The notes: generated by a model from the sequence alone, not told the origin. A DNA stretch of 64,000 bases from Nitrospinaceae bacterium (GCA_021604505.1 BQJC01000001.1:248001-312000), one strand, 5' to 3'; shown: positions 53,792-61,557, counted from the first letter of the stretch. A program made the numbers and translations.

Positions 53792-55057
53792 CTATTTTCG
53801 TTCCAGCTCTTTTCCCATGGTCCCTATCATGTCGATAGGCTTATCCGGTTTGTCGATCAAAGGAATTTTACGAGATCCACGCATAATACTCTGATTTTTC
53901 TCATAAATAAACACCTCCATATAGGCCTCAGTCCATTCCGATTCGTCTTGCCGGGTAAAAAACTCAACCAGGCGATTGATATCTTGAAAACCTGTAAGCG
54001 AATTTTTTTCTATGGTAAAAAATTTGTTCCTCAAATCCAGATCCACAGGGATCCCGGGCCGTGAAGAAACCAAAGCCTTTAATCGCTCCAAACCCGCGGG
54101 TCCCTGAACACGAAATTCAATTCCGGAACTTTCTGCCGGCACCTGGAGGGTTTCTCCTGCCTGAATGAAATTATTTTTTGTGTCTTCGTTGGGAAAGATC
54201 ACTTTAGCCTCACCATCGGGTCTGACATCAAACAGAATCAGGTAGCAGGGCCTTTCAGCTTTGATAAAAAAGGTAATTTTCTCACCAATTTGATATTCAT
54301 TTTTTTCCGTCCAAATTTTAACGTTCAAACTGGTTTCATTGGGTTTCAGTGCAATCAGATGATCCAGCGCCTCGTCATAATTTTCGACATGGCCCAATGC
54401 TCTCACAGACGATTCCTGTTTTTTCAGTCGTTCCAACAAAGCCAGATCTTCTTTAAAAATAGCATTTTTAGGCATTTCTATCTTGCCGGATGAGGCAATG
54501 TGCCCCGTGGATGTGGACACCAGTTGAGCCCAGATGGAAAGACCGCGTTTTCCCTGTTTGTAATACCCTCTGATAAAATAATCCATGCCCCGCTCCTCAG
54601 CCAATTGCCGGAAATCGGTGGGGTTGGAAATTTTTTCTACCTCCATTACCTCCAGGCTTTCTACCTGGGAAAGCACAATGGTGAAATCTTCTTTAAAGCG
54701 GGAACTGAATTCGGTGGTTTGGTTTATCCCCATGGACCTGAAGTCGTACACACCGATTTTTGGGTCTCCCCCGGGAGGAATATTATGAAGAATCTGGTTG
54801 ACCAATCTCGCCACCCCATTGTTCCATAAGGAAGATTTGCCAGGAATGGCAACCATCGGGTTTTCCAGATTCCCAATAATAAATTTATGAGACACATTGG
54901 GACTGCCGCCGGCATTTCCGGAAAAAACCAGAAACAAAGACATCCCTATGAAAACGGCCGTAAACGGTTGTTTGAAAAACTCATTTTTAGAGTTGAAAAA
55001 ACGAGATTCAAACCGTTGTTTCCAAACCTGCCAATAAAGTTTCTTTTCCTTTTTCAT
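53792..55057 (-). CDS. FlgO/CsgG-like plus DUF4384 exported protein
   Basis: 421 residues. An unusual basic N-terminus precedes a hydrophobic segment (FTAVFIGMSLFLVFSG), presumably a signal or anchor. Residues about 95-200 resemble FlgO/CsgG-type domains (KIGVYDFRSMGINQTTEF; ERGMDYFIRGYYKQGKRGLSIWAQLVSTSTGHI). The second half is DUF4384 (SLNVKIWTEKNEYQIGEKITF, CYLILFDVRPDGEAKVIFPN, IEFRVQGPAGLERLKALVSSRP). Such proteins often pair with sensor kinases or caspases in envelope signalling. It is 26 bases upstream of the CHASE2 activator and likely feeds it a signal (inference). Confidence 0.75.
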   Translation of the reverse strand: MKKEKKLYWQVWKQRFESRFFNSKNEFFKQPFTAVFIGMSLFLVFSGNAGGSPNVSHKFIIGNLENPMVAIPGKSSLWNNGVARLVNQILHNIPPGGDPKIGVYDFRSMGINQTTEFSSRFKEDFTIVLSQVESLEVMEVEKISNPTDFRQLAEERGMDYFIRGYYKQGKRGLSIWAQLVSTSTGHIASSGKIEMPKNAIFKEDLALLERLKKQESSVRALGHVENYDEALDHLIALKPNETSLNVKIWTEKNEYQIGEKITFFIKAERPCYLILFDVRPDGEAKVIFPNEDTKNNFIQAGETLQVPAESSGIEFRVQGPAGLERLKALVSSRPGIPVDLDLRNKFFTIEKNSLTGFQDINRLVEFFTRQDESEWTEAYMEVFIYEKNQSIMRGSRKIPLIDKPDKPIDMIGTMGKELERK

Positions 55058-55183
55058 TTTCAGGCTCCTTTGTTTTCTCTGAGTTAAATTACATTATTTG
55101 GGTTCATATTGCTTTGCGAAATGACCTTTTATGACTTTTCTGACATATAACCCGTTGAAAATTAATCCCTAAAACCTTTAAAA

Positions 55184-55507
55184 TCAGTTTAAAAAATATT
55201 CCGCGTGGTATCTTTTTAAGGTGTTATCTCCATTGGCGCTGTAAGGGGTAATTTTTTGTTGAGAGTCCCGGAGCTTGTGATCAGGCATATCTAAAGAACC
55301 AGAAACCCCGCCGACTGTTGCTACCTGATTTAGTAAGATCCGCGGTTCCACCGTTTTCTCACATTTGAGAGGGCGCCGATCCATCTTCATACCTTCCGGA
55401 AGCCCATTGGAGTGGTTCTCCATCGACTCAGTTAATTGAGGAGATGATTTTTGAGAAGGCCAGGGGACAACGTCTGTCTCGATACAAATGACATTTAAAT
55501 TTCGCAT
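55184..55507 (-). CDS. Hypothetical protein with strong ribosome site
   Basis: 107 residues from the ATG at 55507, with AAGGAG nine bases before it. No signal peptide or known domain is seen. The composition is ordinary. The next reading frame upstream on this strand (55495-55848) overlaps its start by 13 bases. The excellent ribosome site is the main support. Confidence 0.45.
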   Translation of the reverse strand: MRNLNVICIETDVVPWPSQKSSPQLTESMENHSNGLPEGMKMDRRPLKCEKTVEPRILLNQVATVGGVSGSLDMPDHKLRDSQQKITPYSANGDNTLKRYHAEYFLN

Positions 55508-55848
55508 TTCAGAAACTCCTTATTTAAAATTGGTAAAAATAGTTTCAACCAAATGGATGCATAAAACGGCCAGGCAAAAACGGACGGGTTTCCCATCCAT
55601 TTGTGTTGAAATTGGGAACGAGAATTATGTCGGGCAATACTAAAAATATTCGGCCACCCCAAAAAGGGTCTGTAGCCGGGAGGGAAATTGGAGGAATTGG
55701 AGAGGCAATAGGAAGGATCATTGAAGAAAAAGGGAAGGGTATTAGAAGTATTACCCCACATAATTTCCGTTTGTTTATCATCGGAACCCAACAAACCATT
55801 GTTGGATGTTCGCGGGTTAACCGTTTTAATTTTTTTTGCGGAACTCAT
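55495..55848 (-). CDS. Doubtful hypothetical protein
   Basis: 117 residues, ATG at 55848 with AAAGG upstream. It is rich in aromatic residues in its second half (WPNIFSIARHNSRSQFQ). No family is recognised and an opposite-strand frame overlaps it. Kept only because it is coupled to the next frame. Confidence 0.25.
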   Translation of the reverse strand: MSSAKKIKTVNPRTSNNGLLGSDDKQTEIMWGNTSNTLPFFFNDPSYCLSNSSNFPPGYRPFLGWPNIFSIARHNSRSQFQHKWMGNPSVFAWPFYASIWLKLFLPILNKEFLKCEI

Positions 55849-55901
55849 TTTGAAAACGCCTTTAAAATCAACTTTTTTCTAAGGTTATAATTTGCAAACG
55901 C

Positions 55902-56360
55902 TTACGAATTTGGAAAGGGGCTTTTTCTTTTATAGTCCCGATAATGGAGACTTTCGTTTCCATTCACCCCGTCTTCCAGCGGGTCTTTGTAAATGAGATC
56001 CCATGAACCGTCCTGATCGACATCGACGGCATACAGCGTCGGCTCTTTGACCGCAATGTAATAGTAAAAGGACTCCGTGTAATTCACCGTGAACACCAAG
56101 TGGTCCGCATTGTTTTTCATCACCTCATCCAGTAATTCTTTTGAAAAATATGAGGTTGTGACTATTCTCCAGGAACAGAAATCGACCCTGCCGTCGTTGT
56201 CGGTGTCGTAGGTGATGTAGAGCAGACCGTCATTGGCGAGGTCCCAATCCACCCGCGTTTCAATTTCCGGTTCTGCGTTGGGAAGCCCTTGCGTCCATGC
56301 CCCGGATGGAGAAAGCAGGAAAATCGAAATTATAATCAGGATGTGAATTTTGGTTTTCAT
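55902..56360 (-). CDS. Secreted protein with EF-hand-like Asp loops
   Basis: 152 residues. Signal peptide (HILIIISIFLLSPSGAWTQ-GL). Two calcium-loop-like segments, YDTDNDGRVDF and DVDQDGSWDLIYKDP, are typical of secreted repeat proteins (VCBS/EF-hand style). AAGGAGAAGCC precedes the ATG, a leader shared with other genes here. Controlled by the sigma-54 promoter at 56438. Confidence 0.7.
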   Translation of the reverse strand: MKTKIHILIIISIFLLSPSGAWTQGLPNAEPEIETRVDWDLANDGLLYITYDTDNDGRVDFCSWRIVTTSYFSKELLDEVMKNNADHLVFTVNYTESFYYYIAVKEPTLYAVDVDQDGSWDLIYKDPLEDGVNGNESLHYRDYKRKSPFPNS

Positions 56361-56437
56361 TTTGGCTTCTCCTTACTTTTTCTTTCCGGTGAACTCCCTA
56401 ACGATTCTCTTTTGAAAATCGCTCTTACTTAGGGAAG

Positions 56438-56453
56438 TGCATCCTGCGTGCCA
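56438..56453 (-). promoter_or_regulatory. Sigma-54 promoter for secreted Asp-loop gene
   Basis: Minus-strand TGGCACGCAGGATGCA. The identical 16-mer recurs at 56957, 60041 and 63305. Confidence 0.88.
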
Positions 56454-56526
56454 AACTAAAAGCAAAAGATAACCCCTTTAAAATTATTGAGTTATGTAAT
56501 TTTTCCGATGCAGGGGAATACCGTTA

Positions 56527-56546
56527 ATGCATGGTCCATGCATGGT
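56527..56546. promoter_or_regulatory. UAS for the 56438 promoter
   Basis: ATGCATGGTCCATGCATGGT: perfect dyad ATGCATGG-T-CCATGCAT, 88 bases upstream of the -12 element. Confidence 0.85.
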
Positions 56547-56678
56547 CCCTGCAGGGAGTCCAAAGTGTGGATAAACCTTTTGTGGGAGAAAATTGAGTAG
56601 GTTATTGAATATAAATTGGGAATCTTTGAGGTGGGATTTTTCCCAGGTACCGAATGATTGTGAAACAATCTAAAAATC

Positions 56679-56714
56679 AAAAAGGTTGCAGTTTGTTAGA
56701 ACCGCAACCTTTTT
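56679..56714 (-). terminator. Terminator of the 28-residue membrane peptide gene
   Basis: AAAAAGGTTGC (56679-56689) pairs with GCAACCTTTTT (56704-56714). It sits 24 bases past the peptide stop on the minus strand. Confidence 0.8.
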
Positions 56715-56738
56715 GAGCATCCGAATGGCTTTTTAGAT

Positions 56739-56825
56739 TTACAGGTTGATCAAGAAAACAGCAATAAAAATAAGTGACAGAGGAAAAAGTAATGCCTTGA
56801 CTAGTGTTTCTGGGGTGATAAGCAT
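56739..56825 (-). CDS. 28-residue single-pass membrane peptide
   Basis: ATG at 56825, 28 codons, ending TAA at 56739. MLITPETLVK is followed by a single hydrophobic helix (ALLFPLSLIFIAVFLINL). GGAGAGACCAAA precedes the ATG, like the leaders of the other secreted-protein genes here. It has its own sigma-54 promoter (56957), leader and terminator, so it is a complete small transcription unit. A longer ATG at 56936 would start inside the structured leader. Function unknown; small peptides of this kind often modulate membrane proteins or sense stress. Confidence 0.65.
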   Translation of the reverse strand: MLITPETLVKALLFPLSLIFIAVFLINL

Positions 56826-56899
56826 TTTGGTCTCTCCATGCAAATTGGGTTGAAATAAATTTGGAATTGATGCGATCGATTCCCGATAATTTGGTTTTG

Positions 56900-56944
56900 C
56901 GAGTGACGCTTCCTTTTGGAAGCCGGGGTCCCGCACCCCTCATG
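56900..56944 (-). promoter_or_regulatory. Conserved structured 5-prime leader, copy 2
   Basis: On the minus strand it holds GGGGTGCGGGACCCC (stem GGGGT/ACCCC), then GGCTTCC-AAAA-GGAAGC (second hairpin) and GTCACTCG. It starts at the expected transcription start. Confidence 0.7.
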
Positions 56945-56956
56945 CATATTTGTTAA

Positions 56957-56972
56957 TGCATCCTGCGTGCCA
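56957..56972 (-). promoter_or_regulatory. Sigma-54 promoter for membrane peptide
   Basis: Minus-strand TGGCACGCAGGATGCA. Confidence 0.88.
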
Positions 56973-57043
56973 AACCAAATAGATTAAAAACCATAATTTT
57001 TACAAAAAGTTACTCCGAAAGATCAACAATGTGGGAAGGGGGG

Positions 57044-57063
57044 ATGCGTGGACCATGCATGGT
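57044..57063. promoter_or_regulatory. UAS for the 56957 promoter
   Basis: ATGCGTGGACCATGCATGGT, one change from the dyad, 86 bases upstream of the -12 element. Confidence 0.8.
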
Positions 57064-57182
57064 CTTTGCAGGGTTTTCAGGGTATGGATGCGCTGTTGGT
57101 GAAGAAAAGGGGGGAGGGTCTTAAAAAAATTTTGGAAGGCCTCCAGAAGGGATTATTTAATTCCCGACTGAATGGCGCCGAA

Positions 57183-57214
57183 AAAAGGCTGCGGCCCCTT
57201 TCGACCGCAACCTT
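57183..57214 (-). terminator. Terminator of the CARDB-like gene
   Basis: AAAAGGCTGCGG pairs (one mismatch) with CCGCAACCTTT, 18 bases past the stop on the minus strand; the minus-strand continuation is TTTTTTCGG. Confidence 0.65.
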
Positions 57215-57231
57215 TATAAACGCAATGATTT

Positions 57232-57744
57232 TCATAGTATACAAGTAAAAACCTTTTCGTTGTTCCTTTCGTTCGATTCGTTATTGGTGTTGTAAAAATC
57301 AACACGGATTTTCCCTCTACTGCCATCCCCAACCCCGCTCGGGCGATACAGCCCGGTCAGAGTAATGGATTCACCCGGTTTGAGGGCAGGGGTCGGAACC
57401 AACCTCGGTTTTCCGGGAAACGCAATTTTTGTGGTGCTGGGTTTGGAGGTCATGTTTCCAACGTTCTTGATGGTCACCTTTCCCCCGTTAACCCGGTCCG
57501 TAAAACATAGAGTGGGGTTCCCGACAACTTTTAAATCAACCCATGTTTGAACCATGGTGTCATTTCCTGGAGGAATAGGTTGGGAAAGAGGAGGGGTAAA
57601 TTTCCACGTGGATGAACCGCTGTACTTTTGATTGGAACCTTTAGTTCCCCATTTGCTCGAAAACGCTTCATTGTCTCCTGCGCTCATTAAACTGATGGCT
57701 GCTGTTACTGCGGCGATGGCGATCGTCTGATTTAGCTTTTTCAT
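57232..57744 (-). CDS. Secreted CARDB-like adhesion domain protein
   Basis: 170 residues. Signal peptide (TIAIAAVTAAISLMSAGDNEA-FS). The mature part has a beta-sandwich pattern of CARDB/Ig-like domains: VDLKVVGNPTLCFTDRVN, VTIKNVGNMTSKPSTTKI, LKPGESITLTGLYRP, and Cys in LCFTD and FTCIL that could form a disulfide. Such domains occur in surface adhesins. GGAGAAGCC precedes the ATG. Sigma-54 promoter at 57871. Confidence 0.7.
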   Translation of the reverse strand: MKKLNQTIAIAAVTAAISLMSAGDNEAFSSKWGTKGSNQKYSGSSTWKFTPPLSQPIPPGNDTMVQTWVDLKVVGNPTLCFTDRVNGGKVTIKNVGNMTSKPSTTKIAFPGKPRLVPTPALKPGESITLTGLYRPSGVGDGSRGKIRVDFYNTNNESNERNNEKVFTCIL

Positions 57745-57870
57745 TTGGCTTCTCCTTTTTGTTTTATTTCCAAATTTTTTAATAAAACCCTGATTCCAGA
57801 TTCAGGGGATTCTCGAGGCATGCTCCCCTTTTCCAACCGGAGATTCACACTCCATATCCTTTTCTTCTGT

Positions 57871-57886
57871 TGCACTACGCATGCCA
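57871..57886 (-). promoter_or_regulatory. Sigma-54 promoter for the CARDB-like gene
   Basis: Minus-strand TGGCATGCGTAGTGCA; GG and GC ten bases apart. Confidence 0.8.
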
Positions 57887-57956
57887 AACAAAATAATTTG
57901 ATTTTATCTTTAGCCCGCCGCCTGGCTTGATCGGTGGTGAATGACTGAAGGAATAC

Positions 57957-57982
57957 ATGCGGCCTGCTTCGGTCATGCAGGG
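57957..57982. promoter_or_regulatory. Decayed UAS for the 57871 promoter
   Basis: ATGCGGCCTGCTTC then GGTCATGCAGGG: at the same 85-base distance as the other sites but with the dyad centre lost. The flanking GCAGGGTTT also follows the UAS at 57044. Confidence 0.45.
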
Positions 57983-58082
57983 TTTCCAAAAAATGACTGA
58001 GCCACACTTGAAAAAAATGTAAACAGAATATGGATAAAAAATTTAGGTTCATGGGAAGGGAGATCCAGGATACCTAAAAAAT

Positions 58083-58103
58083 GCTGCAAAAAAGGGTTGC
58101 AGC
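58083..58103 (-). terminator. Hairpin after the 58170 gene
   Basis: GCTGCAA (58083-58089) pairs with TTGCAGC (58097-58103), and TTTTTTAGG lies beside it; about 70 bases past the stop. Confidence 0.5.
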
Positions 58104-58169
58104 CCGTTTGGACTACTATCCTATTGAATTTAAATTGCAGGTTTTTGAACTTGCTGATCCTGGTTTAAC

Positions 58170-58649
58170 TTAGTATTGCAAGCCAGATCCAGCACCACCC
58201 AGTGATCCACCGCCGCCCTGCGGACCATCAGGGTCAGCTAGTTCCCCGCCCCCGCCCTGAGGTCCGTCAGGGGTTTCAAGGCTGCCACCATCGGTTTCCC
58301 AACTTGGGTTTGCTACCTTGTGGGCCAATAACCCAATGGATACTCCCGCAGATAGGATCGTAAACGCTGCACCCATAAAATGGGTTGGCTTTCCATCATT
58401 CTTAGGAGGTTTAGGAGTGTTCGAAACAGGCATTGCGGGCCCAGTAGAAACTTTTCCGATCTGTGCATATCTATTGATTCGTTGCGGTGCGAGCCTGGTT
58501 TTACTGGTTGGGGCATAAGATTTGTTGAACGATGTGCCCCCACTCCCGTAACTTGGATGCTTTGGGCCGCCAATGGCCAAACCGGTTGAACCGAGCAACA
58601 GCGTGAGGGTGACTACGGATACGATGGGTGCTTTGATAAGATTTTTCAT
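58170..58649 (-). CDS. Exported protein with C-terminal Gly-rich repeat
   Basis: 159 residues. Signal peptide (SVVTLTLLLGSTGLAIG). A second hydrophobic segment (HFMGAAFTILSAGVSIGLLA) suggests re-insertion into a membrane. The C-terminus has a duplicated DGPQGGGG (residues about 130 and 142), possibly a flexible or wall-binding tail. No family is recognised. GAAGGAGAAAAC precedes the ATG. Sigma-54 promoter at 58772. Confidence 0.65.
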   Translation of the reverse strand: MKNLIKAPIVSVVTLTLLLGSTGLAIGGPKHPSYGSGGTSFNKSYAPTSKTRLAPQRINRYAQIGKVSTGPAMPVSNTPKPPKNDGKPTHFMGAAFTILSAGVSIGLLAHKVANPSWETDGGSLETPDGPQGGGGELADPDGPQGGGGSLGGAGSGLQY

Positions 58650-58718
58650 TTTGTTTTCTCCTTCAGGTTGAGGTTTAACAGTTCTGAAAATTTACCAGCT
58701 TCGGTTTTTGCTCGAATA

Positions 58719-58763
58719 GGGGTGAGGGTCCATTTTGAAAGCCGGGGTCCCGTGTCCTGTATG
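58719..58763 (-). promoter_or_regulatory. Conserved structured 5-prime leader, copy 3 (partly degenerate)
   Basis: The minus-strand ACGGGACCCCGGCTTTCAAAA core matches copies at 39271 and 56900. The first hairpin is weakened. Confidence 0.5.
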
Positions 58764-58771
58764 TATTCATT

Positions 58772-58787
58772 TGCACTCTACGTGCCA
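58772..58787 (-). promoter_or_regulatory. Sigma-54 promoter for the 58170 gene
   Basis: Minus-strand TGGCACGTAGAGTGCA. Confidence 0.85.
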
Positions 58788-58860
58788 AATCAAATTTAAT
58801 TTATTGATCTTTGTATCACCCCTAATCCAGGGTCTTGATCGGTGGTGGAGAAACAAATGC

Positions 58861-58880
58861 ATGCATGGACCATGCATGGA
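58861..58880. promoter_or_regulatory. UAS for the 58772 promoter
   Basis: ATGCATGGACCATGCATGGA: perfect dyad, 88 bases upstream of the -12 element. The following 58881-59134 holds no gene that I can support. Confidence 0.85.
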
Positions 58881-59134
58881 AGGGCATAGGAAAAACCAGA
58901 AAATGGTTCCTGGACTATTGAAAAAAGTAGATGGTGAAAAGAATAGCGAACCCGCTGAGGTATTGACCTTCGAAAGGGAGGTTGGACGAACGAGACCGGA
59001 TGGTGATTGGTGGGGGAGTAAAGCGGTTAAAAATTCTTTGCTACGCAATTAAATAGTGTCTGGTTCAAAACGGTTTAAGGTCTAAGCGCGCCAGCCATCA
59101 AGGATTGGAGTGGGCAAGAACTCAGCCGTCGCCG

Positions 59135-59476
59135 TCAAATCGCATTCAGGGCGTCCTCAGTTGAGTCATAGATTTCAAAAACCGTCAGGAGGTGAGCCAT
59201 TGCGAATACATCCTTGACCATCGGCGATAAACTGGCCAGCAGGAATTTTGTGTTATTGTTTTGGCTCGCTTGCATCCCTTCCACCAAGGTGGAAAGGCCC
59301 AGGCTGTTAATATAGGTTACCCCGGATAGGTTGATAATTACCGCACTGGGGTTATCTTTTAATAAATCCTTCCACTGTTCCAAAACTTGGGGAGATGTAT
59401 GGGTATCCACCTCACCCTGAATAGCAAGCGTCACGACTCCGTTACTTTTCTGATTGGATTGAATTTCGATTTTCAC
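59135..59476 (-). CDS. STAS-domain anti-sigma antagonist-like protein, paralogue
   Basis: 113 residues, start GTG at 59476 with GAGGTG upstream. STAS fold (VVTLAIQGEVDTHTSPQVL; VIINLSGVTYINSLGLSTLVEGMQ), with Ser in NSLG at the phosphosite. Closely related to 38867-39208. It lies downstream of the secreted four-Cys protein, with only a hairpin between, so it may be read from the sigma-54 promoter at 60041. No own sigma-54 site was found. Confidence 0.83.
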   Translation of the reverse strand: MKIEIQSNQKSNGVVTLAIQGEVDTHTSPQVLEQWKDLLKDNPSAVIINLSGVTYINSLGLSTLVEGMQASQNNNTKFLLASLSPMVKDVFAMAHLLTVFEIYDSTEDALNAI

Positions 59477-59497
59477 GAGTCCACCTCTATTTTATTT

Positions 59498-59536
59498 CGG
59501 GGCTTTCTGGTCCCTGGAGGCCGCCAGAAAACCCGG
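59498..59536 (-). terminator. Hairpin between four-Cys gene and STAS gene
   Basis: CGGGGCTTTCTGG pairs with CCAGAAAACCCGG (imperfect). A paralogous hairpin follows the pseudogene at 60924-60966. Confidence 0.5.
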
Positions 59537-59543
59537 CGGTTGT

Positions 59544-59909
59544 TCAACGTCTGGAAAAAATTCTTCCGGATTCTTTCTGGCAGCTGATGGTGGTTCTTGT
59601 TGCAGTGCATTGATTGATACTGAAAGAAATTCTTGTTAATCCACCGCTATAGTTGGTGCTGGGGACCATAAAGGTCCTTCCTTCGAGGGCACTCAAATCC
59701 CCCAACCGCGTTTGACACCGGATTCCGGCTCCTGCGGCTGGCATCAATGACCTGCAATAGTTAGTTTCAAAGGATACAAACCGGACAAGCGAAGACCAAC
59801 GACTTATTTCTCCTCCCCGCTGTGCATTGCCTGCAAAACTGTTCTCTGCCATTACTATAGTCATAAAAGCCACAATAGAGAGCGTGATCCATTGAGTCGA
59901 CCTTTTCAT
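59544..59909 (-). CDS. Small secreted four-Cys protein
   Basis: 121 residues. Signal peptide (WITLSIVAFMTIVMAENSFA-GN). Four Cys (NYCRS, IRCQTR, NQCTATR, ISCQK) suggest two disulfides in a small beta-rich extracellular domain. GAAAGGAGAAACC precedes the ATG. A degenerate copy lies at 60972-61337. Sigma-54 promoter at 60041 with a UAS. Function unknown. Confidence 0.7.
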   Translation of the reverse strand: MKRSTQWITLSIVAFMTIVMAENSFAGNAQRGGEISRWSSLVRFVSFETNYCRSLMPAAGAGIRCQTRLGDLSALEGRTFMVPSTNYSGGLTRISFSINQCTATRTTISCQKESGRIFSRR

Positions 59910-60040
59910 TTTGGTTTCTCCTTTCTTTTTTTAATTTTAAAATTTGAGAGTTGATAGTTTTGAATCCCGATTCATCGGTTTGGCAACTCCGTCGTCCAGA
60001 AGGAAGCCGCAGCTGCGCGCCCGTTATTGATAATTGGTAT

Positions 60041-60056
60041 TGCATCCTGCGTGCCA
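60041..60056 (-). promoter_or_regulatory. Sigma-54 promoter for four-Cys gene
   Basis: Minus-strand TGGCACGCAGGATGCA. Confidence 0.88.
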
Positions 60057-60129
60057 AAAAAAGGAGAGAACGAACCCCAATTATTTTCAATAAGTTTCGC
60101 TGGTGAGTCGGTGGTCGAGTGATGGGTCG

Positions 60130-60149
60130 ATGCGTGGACCATGCACGGA
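60130..60149. promoter_or_regulatory. UAS for the 60041 promoter
   Basis: ATGCGTGGACCATGCACGGA, two symmetric changes from the dyad (ATGCGTGG and CCATGCAC), 88 bases upstream of the -12 element. Confidence 0.75.
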
Positions 60150-60274
60150 TTCGTGCCGGGACCAATAGGCGACAAGATAAAACTATCAGAGTATGTTTTG
60201 AAGAGCGGACAATCGCCACTATCTACCATTGGGTGAATTTGGTAATTTTTACGAATACTAAATTTGGTCAAAAA

Positions 60275-60315
60275 AAAAGGTTTTGCAACCTATGATTAAG
60301 ATTGCAAAACCTTTT
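60275..60315 (-). terminator. Intrinsic terminator of the CheY-like gene
   Basis: AAAAGGTTTTGCAA pairs with TTGCAAAACCTTTT; read on the minus strand it continues with a run of T. Very strong. Confidence 0.88.
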
Positions 60316-60381
60316 AGGACTTAAAATAAAACCAAAAGCCTGGAAAAACTCAGGCCGGATTAAAATTTTATATACGCAATT

Positions 60382-60777
60382 TTAAAGCCCGATATCTTTC
60401 CCAGCCGCGACCCTCTCGTCGACCACATCCATAAGTTTTTCTTTCGTCACGGGTTTTACCAGATAATCTTTCACGCCTTTTTTCAGTAACGACATTGCCA
60501 TGTTAGTATCTGGATACCCGGTAACGATCACCACAGGAATTCCCGGAGCTTCTCGCATGAGAAAATCAACACACTCCATTCCATTGACTTTGGGCATGCG
60601 AATATCGCATAAAATCAGGCCCACGTTGACCATATTGTCTTCCGACTGAAGAGTGGCAATGCCCATTTCTCCGTTGTCGGCTTCTATTACATGAAACCCT
60701 GCGCTTTCCAAATGAATTCTCAACACTTCACGGACATCTTCTTCATCATCGATAATTAAGATTTTTCCTTGAGACAT
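60382..60777 (-). CDS. CheY-like single-domain response regulator, paralogue
   Basis: 131 residues, receiver only: ILIIDDEEDVREVLRIHLE, phospho-Asp in LILCDIRMPKVNG, VIVTGYPD and DYLVKPVTKEKL. Close paralogue of 27742-28137 (same length; core sequence shared almost unchanged). AGGAGG lies before the ATG. No output domain. It sits among secreted-protein genes, perhaps taking part in the signalling that controls them. No sigma-54 site was found upstream. Confidence 0.9.
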   Translation of the reverse strand: MSQGKILIIDDEEDVREVLRIHLESAGFHVIEADNGEMGIATLQSEDNMVNVGLILCDIRMPKVNGMECVDFLMREAPGIPVVIVTGYPDTNMAMSLLKKGVKDYLVKPVTKEKLMDVVDERVAAGKDIGL

Positions 60778-60923
60778 TTTTCATTCCTCCTGGTTAAAGT
60801 TTAATGGGTGCTTCATAAGTTCATCCTGTTAAACAAGCGAGAAGTCCGATCAAGGTCGAAAGCTTTTTGTGCTTCCCAGGCCCATGTCGGACTGTGGTTT
60901 CTTCTAACTCATCGGAAACCCTG

Positions 60924-60966
60924 AGCCGGGCTTTCTGGTCCGTGATGGCCGCCCGAAAGCCCGGCT
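60924..60966 (-). terminator. Hairpin after the four-Cys pseudogene
   Basis: AGCCGGGCTTTC (60924-60935) pairs with GAAAGCCCGGCT (60955-60966), a perfect 12-bp stem. Paralogous to 59498-59536. Confidence 0.6.
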
Positions 60967-60971
60967 GTTGT

Positions 60972-61337
60972 TCAACGTCTGGAAAAAGTTCTCCCGGTAT
61001 TCTTTTGGCAACTGATGGTAGCTCTTGTCTCAGTACATTGATTGATGTTGAAAGAAATTCTTTTTAATCCCCGACTATAGTTGGTGCTAGGGATCATATA
61101 TGTTCTTCCTTCGAGGTCACTCCCATCACCTATGCGCGTTTGACAACGGATTCCGCCTCCTATCCTTTGAAGGGATTTTTTGCAGTAATTAGATTCAAAG
61201 GATACAAACAGGACTCGAGGAGAACCTCCTCTTTATTCTCCTCTTAGAGGTAAATTCCCGGCAAAACTGTTTCCCACCATTAAAAATGTAAATGCAGTAG
61301 TTAATAAAAGGGTGAGTGATTGAATGGGTTTATTCAT
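60972..61337 (-). pseudogene. Disrupted copy of the secreted four-Cys gene
   Basis: Same length as 59544-59909 (366 bases), and colinear. The frame opens MNKPIQSLTLLLTTAFTFLM (signal peptide) but reaches an in-frame TAA after LRGE. A one-base loss there is compensated about 20 bases on, and the rest matches: FVSFESNYC, IRCQTRIGD, MIPSTNYS and ISCQKNTGRTFSRR. It has a good ribosome site but no sigma-54 promoter; only a lone CCATGCAT remains upstream (61393). Confidence 0.8.
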
Positions 61338-61557
61338 TTTGATGTCTCCCTTTGTTTCAAGTTAAAAAGTTTAGGTTTAGGCAGTGTGATTCACCATGCA
61401 TCGCTATTTCGATCGTCGTTTCTTCCTTGATGGCCAGCTCCCGCGGAAATTTTATTTGTCTTTATTTTTTCCTACGTAATAAACCTGTTCCCTTTTTTTA
61501 AACTTTGAAATAGGGAAGGGAATTGGGCGTTCCAAACCTTCCTGCTATATTTCTTTA

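Noticed and set aside
55603-55890. 95-residue plus-strand frame with GIGEAIGR region
   Set aside because: Opposite to overlapping minus-strand frames; no ribosome site or family resemblance. The minus-strand frames are themselves doubtful.
57741-58052. 103-residue minus-strand frame above the CARDB-like gene
   Set aside because: It runs through the sigma-54 promoter and leader; the real gene has its own signal peptide and ribosome site at 57744.
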